Positions 34,120-46,900 of a stretch of DNA of 64,000 nucleotides are shown here, in pieces. Source of the stretch: Candidatus Intricatilinea gracilis (GTDB lineage Bacteria > Pseudomonadota > Gammaproteobacteria > Burkholderiales > Burkholderiaceae_C); assembly GCA_016702605.1 (NCBI GenBank), contig JADJDQ010000001.1:62001-126000 (forward strand), given 5' to 3'. Position numbers and translations under genes: made by a program. A model generated the notes under the pieces. That model did no database searches and was not told the DNA's origin. It worked only from the letters and a program-made list of their open reading frames with translations. Within the stretch, counting starts at the first letter, position 1. Every line of letters starts with the position of its first letter.

Positions 34120-37100
34120 TCAGCCGACGAAGAAGTCGTTGCTGGAGAGGGCAGGCAGCCCGGTGAGCGTGGCAAACCGGGTGCTGGCCAGCGCGCCCGA
34201 TCCGTCGGCGTCGTAGTACACGCCCCCGGAAGTGGTGTCGTAGTACACGCCGCCCGCACCGCTGCCGCCCGTCAGGCCCGCACCGCTGAAGAACTGCCCG
34301 GCCGCCAGCGTTCCCCCGCTGGTCAGCGTGGAGAAGATGCCCGCCGAGAGCTGCAGATGATCACCGGCCGTGAAGTCGGTGACCGTATCGACGTTGGTTG
34401 CCGCGTTGAGGGCGGTGTCGAACACGAAGGTGTCGTTGCCCAGCCCGCCGGAAAGGTTGTCGCTGCCTGCCCCTCCTACCAGCCGGTCGCCACCAGCACC
34501 GCCATTGAGCACGTCATTGCCTGCGCCGCCGTCCAACGTATTGGCTCCCGCGTTTCCATAGATCGTATTGGCCGTCCCATTGCCCGTGCCATTGATATTT
34601 CCTGAACCACTCAAGGCCAACACTTCGATATTCGCCGACAACGTGTATGAAACACTGGCTTGAACACCGTCCGACCCTTCCGCAATCGCCTCCACAACAA
34701 CATCGAGCGCAGAGTCCACAAAATACAGATCGTTGCCCACGCCACCGACCAATCGATCAGCGCCTACGCCTCCGTCCAGCGTATCGTTGCCCACCCCACC
34801 AGTCAGAGTGTTGGCACCCGAATTACCATTGAGCCGATTGGCAAGATCATTACCAACTCCGTTGATCGCAGCACCACCAGTCAGCACCAAATTCTCAACG
34901 TTCGCGGCCAACGCAGCGATAGAAACGCTGCTTTGCAAAGTATCCGTACCCTCGTTCAAGTTCTCTACGATGACATCGGTCACGCTGTCGACCACATAGG
35001 TATCGTTGCCCAGCCCACCAGCCAAGGTATCCACGCCGGCACCACCATTGAGGACGTCATTCCCGTCCAGACCGTTCAAATGGTTATTACCCGCATTGCC
35101 TGTCAAGACATTTGCCCTTGCATCGCCCGCTGCGTCAATGTTGCCCGTTCCGGTCAGCGTCACATTCTCGACATTGGCGATCGCCAGCGTATAACTGACG
35201 CTGCTTGACACCGTATCAATCCCGCCTGCCACGGCTTCAATCACAGTATCGGCTGCATCGTATATAAAGGTATCATCGCCTGCACCGCCAATGAGAATAT
35301 CCGCACCAAGTCCGCCATTGAGCACGTCATTGCCTGCGCCGCCGTCCAACGTATTGGCTCCCGCGTTTCCATAGATCGTATTGGCCGTCCCATTGCCCGT
35401 GCCATTGATATTTCCTGAACCACTCAAGGCCAACACTTCGATATTCGCCGACAACGTGTATGAAACACTGGCTTGAACACCGTCCGACCCTTCCGCAATC
35501 GCCTCCACAACAACATCGAGCGCAGAGTCCACAAAATACAGATCGTTGCCCACGCCACCGACCAATCGATCAGCGCCTACGCCTCCGTCCAGCGTATCGT
35601 TGCCCACCCCACCAGTCAGAGTGTTGGCACCCGAATTACCATTGAGCCGATTGGCAAGATCATTACCAACTCCGTTGATCGCAGCACCACCAGTCAGCAC
35701 CAAATTCTCAACGTTCGCGGCCAACGCAGCGATAGAAACGCTGCTTTGCAAAGTATCCGTACCCTCGTTCAAGTTCTCTACGATGACATCGGTCACGCTG
35801 TCGACCACATAGGTATCGTTGCCTAGCCCACCAGCCAAGGTATCCACGCCGGCACCACCATTGAGGACGTCATTCCCGTCCAGACCGTTCAAATGGTTAT
35901 TACCCGCATTGCCTGTCAAGACATTTGCACTTGCATCGCCCGCTGCGTCAATGTTGCCCGTTCCGGTCAGCGTCACATTCTCGACATTGGCGATCGCCAG
36001 CGTATAACTGACGCTGCTTGACACCGTATCAATCCCGCCTGCCACGGCTTCAATCACAGTATCGGCTGCATCGTATATAAAGGTATCATCGCCTGCACCG
36101 CCAATGAGAATATCCGCACCAAGTCCGCCATTGAGCACGTCATTGCCTGCGCCGCCGTCCAACGTATTGGCTCCCGCGTTTCCATAGATCGTATTGGCCG
36201 TCCCATTGCCCGTGCCATTGATATTTCCTGAACCACTCCAAGGCCAACACTTCGATATTCGCCGACAACGTGTATGAAACACTGGCTTGAACACCGTCCG
36301 ACCCTTCCGCAATCGCCTCCACAACAACATCGAGCGCAGAGTCCACAAAATACAGATCGTTGCCCACGCCACCGACCAATCGATCAGCGCCTACGCCTCC
36401 GTCCAGCGTATCGTTGCCCACCCCACCAGTCAGAGTGTTGGCACCCGAATTACCATTGAGCCGATTGGCAAGATCATTACCAACTCCGTTGATCGCAGCA
36501 CCACCAGTCAGCACCAAATTCTCAACGTTCGCGGCCAACGCAGCGATAGAAGCGCTGCTTTGCAAAGTATCCGTACCCTCGTTCAAGTTCTCTACGATGA
36601 CATCGGTCACGCTGTCGACCACATAGGTATCGTTGCCTAGCCCACCAGCCAAGGTATCCACGCCGGCACCACCATTGAGGACGTCATTCCCGTCCAGACC
36701 GTTCAAATGGTTATTACCCGCATTGCCTGTCAAGACATTTGCACTTGCATCGCCCGCTGCGTCAATGTTGCCCGTTCCGGTCAGCGTCACATTCTCGACA
36801 TTGGCGATCGCCAGCGTATAACTGACGCTGCTTGACACCGTATCAATCCCGCCTGCCACGGCTTCAATCACAGTATCGGCTGCATCGTATATAAAGGTAT
36901 CATCGCCTGCACCGCCAATGAGAATATCCGCACCAAGTCCGCCATTGAGCACGTCATTGCCTGCGCCGCCGTCCAACGTATTGGCTCCCGCGTTTCCATA
37001 GATCGTATTGGCCGTCCCATTGCCCGTGCCATTGATATTTCCTGAACCACTCAAGGCCAACACTTCGATATTCGCCGACAACGTGTATGAAACACTGGCT

Positions 37101-40100
37101 TGAACACCGTCCGACCCTTCCGCAATCGCCTCCACAACAACATCGAGCGCAGAGTCCACAAAATACAGATCGTTGCCCACGCCACCGACCAATCGATCAG
37201 CGCCTACGCCTCCGTCCAGCGTATCGTTGCCCACCCCACCAGTCAGAGTGTTGGCACCCGAATTACCATTGAGCCGATTGGCAAGATCATTACCAACTCC
37301 GTTGATCGCAGCACCACCAGTCAGCACCAAATTCTCAACGTTCGCGGCCAACGCAGCGATAGAAACGCTGCTTTGCAAAGTATCCGTACCCTCGTTCAAG
37401 TTCTCTACGATGACATCGGTCACGCTGTCGACCACATAGGTATCGTTGCCTAGCCCACCAGCCAAGGTATCCACGCCGGCACCACCATTGAGGACGTCAT
37501 TCCCGTCCAGACCGTTCAAATGGTTATTACCCGCATTGCCTGTCAAGACATTTGCACTTGCATCGCCCGCTGCGTCAATGTTGCCCGTTCCGGTCAGCGT
37601 CACATTCTCGACATTGGCGATCGCCAGCGTATAACTGACGCTGCTTGACACCGTATCAATCCCGCCTGCCACGGCTTCAATCACAGTATCGGCTGCATCG
37701 TATATAAAGGTATCATCGCCTGCACCGCCAATGAGAATATCCGCACCAAGTCCGCCATTGAGCACGTCATTGCCTGCGCCGCCGTCCAACGTATTGGCTC
37801 CCGCGTTTCCATAGATCGTATTGGCCGTCCCATTGCCCGTGCCATTGATATTTCCTGAACCACTCAAGGCCAACACTTCGATATTCGCCGACAACGTGTA
37901 TGAAACACTGGCTTGAACACCGTCCGACCCTTCCGCAATCGCCTCCACAACAACATCGAGCGCAGAGTCCACAAAATACAGATCGTTGCCCACGCCACCG
38001 ACCAATCGATCAGCGCCTACGCCTCCGTCCAGCGTATCGTTGCCCACCCCACCAGTCAGAGTGTTGGCACCCGAATTACCATTGAGCCGATTGGCAAGAT
38101 CATTACCAACTCCGTTGATCGCAGCACCACCAGTCAGCACCAAATTCTCAACGTTCGCGGCCAACGCAGCGATAGAAACGCTGCTTTGCAAAGTATCCGT
38201 ACCCTCGTTCAAGTTCTCTACGATGACATCGGTCACGCTGTCGACCACATAGGTATCGTTGCCTAGCCCACCAGCCAAAGGTATCCACGCCGGCACCACC
38301 ATCGAGCGTGTCTGCACCAAGGTTTCCAATTAGACTGTTGTCCAGTGCATTGCCGGTGCCACTATTCGCCGCCCCGACGAGAACCAGATTTTCAACCTCG
38401 GCCGCGAGCGTGAAGTCGACACTGGCGACCACCGTGTCCGTGCCCTCGCCGACGTTTTCGGAGATCACATCCGTGGCGCTGTCGACCTGGTAGGTGTCGT
38501 CGCCGGCACCGCCGATGAGCGTGTCCAGACCCAGCCCACCATCCAGCACGTTGTTGCCGGCATTGCCGGTGATGCTGTTGTCCAGATCATTGCCGGTACC
38601 GTCGATGGCGGCCGAACCGGTCAGGATCAGGGTTTCGACGTTGGCCGACAGGGTGTATGTCGCCGAAGACTGCACGGTGTCCGCGCCTGTGCCGAGGCCG
38701 GCGGCTTCCGTGACGATGTCGGCCGAGTTGTCGACGATGTAGGTGTCGTCGCCGTCGCCGCCGGTCAGGTTGTCGATGCCGGCGCCGCCGTCCAGGGTGT
38801 CGTTGCCCAGGCCACCTTCCAGGGTGTTGGCAACACCATTGCCGGTGAGGCTGTTGTTCTCGTCGTTGCCCAGGCCGGTAGCCGCAGTGCCGGTCAGCAC
38901 CAGGTTCTCGACGAAGGCCGACAAGGTGGTGCTGATCGACGACCTGACGGTGTCGGCCGTGCCCGCGTCTGCACCGGCTTGTTCGGTGACCACGTCGCCG
39001 ATCGAATCGACGACATAGGTGTCGCTGCCGTCGCCGCCGATCAGGGTGTCGTTGCCACCCAGGCCGTCCAGCGTGTTGGCGGCAGCGTTGCCGGTGAGGG
39101 TGTTGGCCTCGGCGTTGCCGGTGCCGTCGATGGCGGCCGAACCGGTCAGGATCAGGGTCTCGACGTTGGCCGACAGGGTGTATGTAGCCGAAGACTGCAG
39201 GGTGTCCGCGCCTGTGCCGAGGCCGGCGGCTTCCGTGACGATGTCGCCCGAGTTGTCGACGATGTAGGTGTCGTCGCCGTCGCCGCCGGTCAGGTTGTCG
39301 ATGCCAGCGCCGCCGTCCAGGGTGTCGTTGCCCAGGCCACCTTCCAGGGTGTTGGCCTGGTCGTTTCCCGTGAGGAGGTTGTTCAGCGCGTTACCGGTGC
39401 CGCTGGCGGCCGTGCCGGTGAGCGTCAGGTTGTCGAGGTTCGCTCCCAGCGTGTAGCTCGCGCTGGACTGCACAGTGTCCACGCCTTCTCCGGCGTTCTC
39501 GGTGATCGTGTCCGCCGTGCCACTCACTACGTAGATGTCGTCGCCCGCACCGCCGGTCAACACCTGCCCCACGAAATCCACTGTGCCGTGCACGACCAGT
39601 GAATTGTCGGAATGCAGGCTGTCCGTCAATCCCGCAGTACCCGACAAGGTGAAGTAGGAGACCAACCCACTTTCCCCGCCCGTAGGCACCGCCGGCTGAT
39701 CCTGGACTTCTTGCGCGGTCAGGGCGCGATCCCATACCACCACGTCCCGAACATCACCGAACAATTGCTCAGCGACACCCGAATGCCCGATCGACAGCGT
39801 CGAACCGGCGGCGGTATTCAAGTTAGCCAACGAGCCCGGCGTAAATCCCGGGGTCGACTGTGTCGCAGTCACGTCCAGCACACCGTCGACATACATCGAC
39901 AGCGAAGTGCTGTTGTAGGTCACGCTCAACTTGTGCCACTGCCCATCGGTGACGGTGGCAGAACCGACCACATCGACACTGAATCCACTGAAGTAGAGCC
40001 GACCCTCCGGGGTCACCAGCAGCGCAAAACGTTCACCAGTGTTCAACGCCCCCCATTCGAATACCGATTGCATGACACCGGTACTGCTGGTTCGCACCCA

Positions 40101-43100
40101 GGCATCCACCGAACGAGGTGCATTGCCGACCGGCAGATGAACTGCCGGACCACTCAAGTAGTCGCCCTGGCTGTTCAGGTGAAGGTAGCTGCCCGCCCCA
40201 CCGTCCAGCGTGTCGTTGCCGCCCCCCCCAACGAGGGTGTCGATCCCTGCACCGCCACTCAGCCGATTGGCCTGTTCGTTGCCAGTGAGGACATTGTCCA
40301 GATCGTTGCCGGTGCCGTCGATGGCGTCCGAACCAGTCAGGATCAGGGTTTCGACGTTGGCAGACAGGGTGTACGTCGCCGAAGACTGCACGGTGTCAGC
40401 GCCTGAGCCGAGGCCGGCGGCTTCCGTGACGATGTCGGCCGAGTTGTCGACGATGTAGCTGTCGTCCCCAAGGCCGCCGATGAGCGAATCCGTGCCGGTG
40501 CCGCCGGACAACGTGTCGTTGTCCGCACCACCGACCAGGGTGTCGTTGCCAGTGCCGCCGATCAGACTGTCATTGCCGCCTGCGCCGTCCAGGCTGTCGT
40601 CGAGCGCACCGCCGAACAGCGTGTTGTTCAGCTCGTTGCCGGTGAGTTCTGTGGCCGTCCCGGTCAGCTGCAGGGTCTCGACTTCGGCGCCCGCCGTCAG
40701 GGTGTAGTTCACCGAGGTGATCAATGTGTCGGTGCCGCCGCCGATGGCTTCCGTCACCACATCCGCAGCTGAGTCGACGACATAGCTGTCGTCGCCCTGG
40801 CCGCCGACCAGCGAATTCGTGCTCGTGCCACCGGACAAGGTGTCGTTGCCCGCACCACCGACCAGGGTGTCGTTGCCGGTGCCGCCGATCAGGCTGTTGT
40901 TGCCGCCTGCGCCGTCGATGCTGTCGTCGCCCTCTGCGCCGTCCAGCGTGTCGTCGAGCGCACCGCCGACCAGTGTGTTGTTCAGCTCGTTGCCGGTCAG
41001 CTGGGTGGCGGTGCCGCTGAGCTGCAGGGTCTCGATCTCGACGCCCGCGGCCAGGGTGTAGTTGGCCGAGGTGATCAACGTGTCGGTACCGGCGCCGATG
41101 GCTTCGTCGACCACGTCCAGCGCCGAGTCGACGTTGTAGGTGTCGTCGCCCAGGCCACCGGCGAGCGTGTCGTTGCCGGTGCCGCCGGTCAAGGTGTCGT
41201 TGCCCGCGGCGCCGGTCAGGCTGTCGTTGCCGTCGGCACCATCGAGCACGTCGTCCAGGTCGGCGCCGATCAGCGTGTTGTCGATTTCGTTGCCGGTCAT
41301 ATGGGTGGCCGCGCCGCTGAGTTGCAGCGTCTCGACCTCAACACCTGCCGCGAGGGTGTAGTCCGCCGTGGTGATCAGGGTGTCGGCGCCACCGCCAGCG
41401 GTTTCAACCACCACGTCGAACGCATCGTCCACGTTGAAGGTGTCGTTACCCGCACCACCCAGCATGGAATCGACGCCGGTGCCGCCGATCAAGGTGTCGT
41501 TGCCGAGCCCGCCGATCAGCGTGTCGGCGCCAGCCGCGCCGTCGATCGAGTCATGGCCGGCCAGGCCATCGATGACGTCGTTCCCCGCGGTGCCGGTGAT
41601 GGTGTCGTCGCCGGCCGTGCCGGGTGCACTTGCATTGGGTGGCGCCAGCGTGAAGGTGGTCGACGTGGCCAGCCCGCTGGTATCCGTCACCGTGACGCCG
41701 ACGACGTAGGTGTCATTGGTGCCACCGGGCGCCGTGCCGGACAGGACATGGGTGATCGGGTCGAAGGTCAGCCAGGCAGGCAAGGCACCACCGTTCACGG
41801 TGACCACAAAGCTGAGCAGGTTGTCGACCGTGTCGGTATCCGAGACCACCGCATTCAGGTCGTAGCTGAATGGCGTGGCGCCATTCGCCGCATAACTGAC
41901 ATTGGCGACATTCACCGTGGGTGCGGTATTGACCGACCTGAAGATGATCGAGGTGCGCACCTGGGTGCCGGCGGCGTCGAGCGCCCAGTACACGAACTCG
42001 CCCGCCAGGCCCTGGAAACCCGCCACGGGCTCATAGACCAGGCCCGCCAACTGTGCAGCACTGAGGTTGACGTTGTCGAATACCGGCGAGCCATCGGCGT
42101 ATTGCACTTCACCGGAAAACGGCGAGAGGGTCGTGTCGAATCGCAAGGTACCCGGGTCGACGTCGGTCGGCACGTCGATGTTCAGCGGAATCGGGGCGGT
42201 GCCCGACACCTCGATGATGCGCGTCGCCTCGATCACCGGCCCGATGTTGGCACTGACCACCGGCACGACGGCCTGGACGAAGTTGTCCGCCGTCAGGCTG
42301 GCCGGATCCACGCCCTGCAAGACGGCCAGTACGACAAACCTGACGGCACCTACGGGCGGCGTGTAAAAGGCTTCGACATACGTGTTGCCGCCCGAGGCGG
42401 TCAGACGCATGAAACCAGTCGAGAAGGGGTCAGCGCCTGGCGCCATGCCGACTGTCTCGAGGCGCGCCTGCACGGCGGACAGATCGATGCGATCACCGCC
42501 GAGCCCCGCCGTGAAATCGGTGATTTCGACCGGCGAGCGGTAATCGTCGACAGCGCTGATCATCGACAGCCGGATCGTGTCGATGCCCGCACCAGTGGTC
42601 AGCACGGCGGTGCCGAAATGGAAAGCATCGACCTCGAAGTCGATGGTGTCATTGCCGGCTCCGGCATCGATGACATGCATGGAGCCGCCGATCTCGATCC
42701 AGTCGTCTCCCTCGCCACCCTTGATCGTCCAGCCCAGTTCGTCTCTGCCCAGGTTGCTGATGGTGTCGTTGCCGTCACCCCCGTCGATCACGAGCAGGCT
42801 GGCACTCGTGGCCACGATCTCGTCGGCACCCAGACCGCCAAGGATCAGGCTGCCGCTTGCACCGGAACCCGAGCCGCCCTGCAGCGAGATCACGTCGTCA
42901 CCATCGCCGCCTTCCAGCAGGCTCTGGGTAGCAGAGCCGGACAAGGACAGTCTGTCGTTGCCCTCCTCACCAAGCAGCACGCCGCCGCCGCCCGAATCAT
43001 CCAGCGTATCGTTGCCGGCTCCACCCCGCAGGGTGTCGATGCCGGCCGGATCGAATATCTGATCGTTTTCAGCGCCCCCCAGGAGCGAATCGTTGCCGGT

Positions 43101-43438
43101 ACCACCGTTAATCATCATGTCATTGCCCTCGCCGCCGTCCATTGTGTCTTCGCCGTCTTCGCCGTTCGAGGCGAAGTCGAGTTGATAATTGATGTCCTTG
43201 TAATCGACAGTTCCGGCACCATTGCCGTCGCTGCCCCTAACATAATCACTGCCAGCGTCGCCTGCCAGGTATCGTAGCCGCCGAAGCCTAATATGGTGTC
43301 GTCGCCGGCGCCACCATTCAGCGAGTCGTCGCCTGCACCGCCGACGAGGCTGTCGTTGCCTGCGTCGGCGAATATCTCATCGATCAGGTCAGTACCGTTG
43401 CGCACGTCTGCAACTGACGTGCAGTTGATAGTTGCCAT
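34120..43438 (-). CDS. RTX gene A: giant type I-secreted calcium-binding protein with LamG-like domain (frame interrupted)
   Basis: Starting at ATG 43438 ([15 protein letters not shown]) and ending DFFVG, this encodes a protein of about 3105 residues if three indels are corrected: a missing base near 43270, an extra A near 38277 and an extra C near 36238. Order of parts: RTX nonapeptides (GGxGxDxUx), a beta-rich region with [19 protein letters not shown], an Ig-like/cadherin-type domain (about 41930-41640), and more RTX repeats. A LamG/concanavalin-like domain follows (about 40190-39560; [31 protein letters not shown]), then RTX repeats and the 813-bp cassette array (34501-38300). The end, with its acidic-hydrophobic DFFV, is the type I secretion signal. 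It is probably a calcium-dependent surface adhesin or layer protein. Whether the frameshifts are real is undecided. Confidence 0.82.
34501..38300 (-). repeat. 813-bp cassette array in RTX gene A (about 4.7 units)
   Basis: The anchor GTTGCCCACGCCACCGACC recurs at 34732, 35545, 36359, 37172 and 37985, giving steps of 813, 814, 813 and 813. One unit encodes 271 residues made of three sub-repeats of 91, 91 and 89 residues. Each sub-repeat has a VDS/VENL-type beta strand block followed by GNDxLxGG calcium-binding turns. Units differ by only a few bases by eye. The third unit carries a Val-to-Ala change (GAAACG to GAAGCG at about 36552). Confidence 0.95.
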
Positions 43439-43566
43439 GTATGAATCTCACCCCGTAAATCTGTCGATGTAGTTGGTGAACTGGAGCGGGTATCGAAAAA
43501 TACCCGAGAGGTTCTCCCCTGCGTGTCCGCACGGACACCGCCTCGTCGACATCGGCGAGCAAGTTG

Positions 43567-43650
43567 ACCCGAATTCCAAATAGCTGGGTAGTCTGGCGAC
43601 GCTCTCCCCGCATGTAACCGGTGGGAAGCGGGAATTGCTCGCAGCGCCGT
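43567..43650 (-). promoter_or_regulatory. Conserved leader element upstream of RTX gene A
   Basis: This block aligns without gaps to 52141-52224 upstream of gene B. Shared landmarks, in plus-strand order, are ACCCGAA, TGGGTAG, GTAAC and CGGGAATTGCTCGCAGCG; the last 37 bp match at 30 positions. It lies about 130-210 bp before the ATG. The flanking non-coding DNA is not similar, so the element looks selected. It could be a promoter, an operator or a structured 5' leader. Confidence 0.5.
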
Positions 43651-43879
43651 ATCGCGACTTTAGGGGGGGAACCAACAGTGGCAAATTCAGCACGCTGGCA
43701 TTCTCCCGGCCGCGCACAGGGGCTCTGCCCCGAGGCAAACCGGCGCGAAGTAGCCTTCGCGACCTCATCTACACCCAGAGGACAGGCCGGCCCATACTCG
43801 CACGACAAATCTCCCACAACCCGGAGGCTGCGGGCGATTCGCCGTCAAGACACCCGACTCGCTGAGCGGCCGGGCGCGA

Positions 43880-43902
43880 CGGCAGGTGCGCAGCACCTAC
43901 CG
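43880..43902 (-). terminator. Hairpin downstream of RTX gene B
   Basis: AGGTGC and GCACCT pair around a GCA loop, extended by CGG/CCG across one mismatch. It lies 20 bp past the gene B stop. No T run follows, so it is at best a weak or Rho-assisted end. Confidence 0.35.
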
Positions 43903-43922
43903 CCGCCGTTGCAGCTTGCTCA

Positions 43923-46900
43923 TCAGCCGACGAAGAAGTCGTTGCTGGAGAGAGCAGGCAGCCCGGTGAGCGTGGCAAACCGGGTGCTGGCCAGCGCGCC
44001 CGAGCCGTCGGCGTCGTAGTACACGCCCCCGGAAGTGGTGTCGTAGTACACGCCGCCCGCACCGGTGCCGCCCGTCAGGCCCGCACCGCTGAAGAACTGC
44101 CCGGCCGCCAGCGTTCCCCGCTGGTCAGCGTGGAGAAGATGCCCGCCGAGAGCTGCAGATGATCACCGGCCGTGAAGTCGGTGACCGTATCGACGTTGGT
44201 TGCCGCGTTGAGGGCGGTGTCGAACACGAAGGTGTCGTTGCCCAGCCCGCCGGAAAGGTTGTCGCTGCCTGCCCCTCCTACCAGCCGGTCGCCACCAGCA
44301 CCGCCATTGAGCACGTCATTGCCTGCGCCGCCGTCCAACGTATTGGCTCCCGCGTTTCCATAGATCGTATTGGCCGTCCCATTGCCCGTGCCATTGATAT
44401 TTCCTGAACCACTCAAGGCCAACACTTCGATATTCGCCGACAACGTGTATGAAACACTGGCTTGAACACCGTCCGACCCTTCCGCAATCGCCTCCACAAC
44501 AACATCGAGCGCAGAGTCCACAAAATACAGATCGTTGCCCACGCCACCGACCAATCGATCAGCGCCTACGCCTCCGTCCAGCGTATCGTTGCCCACCCCA
44601 CCAGTCAGAGTGTTGGCACCCGAATTACCATTGAGCCGATTGGCAAGATCATTACCAACTCCGTTGATCGCAGCACCACCAGTCAGCACCAAATTCTCAA
44701 CGTTCGCGGCCAACGCAGCGATAGAAACGCTGCTTTGCAAAGTATCCGTACCCTCGTTCAAGTTCTCTACGATGACATCGGTCACGCTGTCGACCACATA
44801 GGTATCGTTGCCTAGCCCACCAGCCAAGGTATCCACGCCGGCACCACCATTGAGGACGTCATTCCCGTCCAGACCGTTCAAATGGTTATTACCCGCATTG
44901 CCTGTCAAGACATTTGCACTTGCATCGCCCGCTGCGTCAATGTTGCCCGTTCCGGTCAGCGTCACATTCTCGACATTGGCGATCGCCAGCGTATAACTGA
45001 CGCTGCTTGACACCGTATCAATCCCGCCTGCCACGGCTTCAATCACAGTATCGGCTGCATCGTATATAAAGGTATCATCGCCTGCACCGCCAATGAGAAT
45101 ATCCGCACCAAGTCCGCCATTGAGCACGTCATTGCCTGCGCCGCCGTCCAACGTATTGGCTCCCGCGTTTCCATAGATCGTATTGGCCGTCCCATTGCCC
45201 GTGCCATTGATATTTCCTGAACCACTCAAGGCCAACACTTCGATATTCGCCGACAACGTGTATGAAACACTGGCTTGAACACCGTCCGACCCTTCCGCAA
45301 TCGCCTCCACAACAACATCGAGCGCAGAGTCCACAAAATACAGATCGTTGCCCACGCCACCGACCAATCGATCAGCGCCTACGCCTCCGTCCAGCGTATC
45401 GTTGCCCACCCCACCAGTCAGAGTGTTGGCACCCGAATTACCATTGAGCCGATTGGCAAGATCATTACCAACTCCGTTGATCGCAGCACCACCAGTCAGC
45501 ACCAAATTCTCAACGTTCGCGGCCAACGCAGCGATAGAAACGCTGCTTTGCAAAGTATCCGTACCCTCGTTCAAGTTCTCTACGATGACATCGGTCACGC
45601 TGTCGACCACATAGGTATCGTTGCCTAGCCCACCAGCCAAGGTATCCACGCCGGCACCACCATTGAGGACGTCATTCCCGTCCAGACCGTTCAAATGGTT
45701 ATTACCCGCATTGCCTGTCAAGACATTTGCACTTGCATCGCCCGCTGCGTCAATGTTGCCCGTTCCGGTCAGCGTCACATTCTCGACATTGGCGATCGCC
45801 AGCGTATAACTGACGCTGCTTGACACCGTATCAATCCCGCCTGCCACGGCTTCAATCACAGTATCGGCTGCATCGTATATAAAGGTATCATCGCCTGCAC
45901 CGCCAATGAGAATATCCGCACCAAGTCCGCCATTGAGCACGTCATTGCCTGCGCCGCCGTCCAACGTATTGGCTCCCGCGTTTCCATAGATCGTATTGGC
46001 CGTCCCATTGCCCGTGCCATTGATATTTCCTGAACCACTCAAGGCCAACACTTCGATATTCGCCGACAACGTGTATGAAACACTGGCTTGAACACCGTCC
46101 GACCCTTCCGCAATCGCCTCCACAACAACATCGAGCGCAGAGTCCACAAAATACAGATCGTTGCCCACGCCACCGACCAATCGATCAGCGCCTACGCCTC
46201 CGTCCAGCGTATCGTTGCCCACCCCACCAGTCAGAGTGTTGGCACCCGAATTACCATTGAGCCGATTGGCAAGATCATTACCAACTCCGTTGATCGCAGC
46301 ACCACCAGTCAGCACCAAATTCTCAACGTTCGCGGCCAACGCAGCGATAGAAGCGCTGCTTTGCAAAGTATCCGTACCCTCGTTCAAGTTCTCTACGATG
46401 ACATCGGTCACGCTGTCGACCACATAGGTATCGTTGCCAGCCCACCAGCCAAGGTATCCACGCCGGCACCACCATTGAGGACGTCATTCCCGTCCAGACC
46501 GTTCAAATGGTTATTACCCGCATTGCCTGTCAAGACATTTGCACTCTGCATCGCCCGCTGCGTCAATGTTGCCCGTTCCGGTCAGCGTCACATTCTCGAC
46601 ATTGGCGATCGCCAGCGTATAACTGACGCTGCTTGACACCGTATCAATCCCGCCTGCCACGGCTTCAATCACAGTATCGGCTGCATCGTATATAAAGGTA
46701 TCATCGCCTGCACCGCCAATGAGAATATCCGCACCAAGTCCGCCATTGAGCACGTCATTGCGCCGCCGTCCAACGTATTGGCTCCCGCGTTTCCATAGAT
46801 CGTATTGGCCGTCCCATTGCCCGTGCCATTGATATTTCCTGAACCACTCAAGGCCAACACTTCGATATTCGCCGACAACGTGTATGAAACACTGGCTTGA

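Larger units (their letters stand above)
43439..43922. other. Intergenic leader region of RTX gene A
   Basis: The 484 bp between RTX genes B and A hold no recognised gene. They contain a hairpin just after the gene B stop (43880-43902) and a leader block (43567-43650) that is conserved upstream of gene B. The frame through the leader is open on the minus strand but starts nowhere convincing. Confidence 0.55.

Noticed and set aside
34660..35208. Plus-strand frames of 61, 88 and 117-182 codons repeated identically in each 813-bp unit
   Set aside because: Their conservation follows from the repeat itself. They have no ribosome sites and read as Pro/Ser/Thr-rich shadow sequence.
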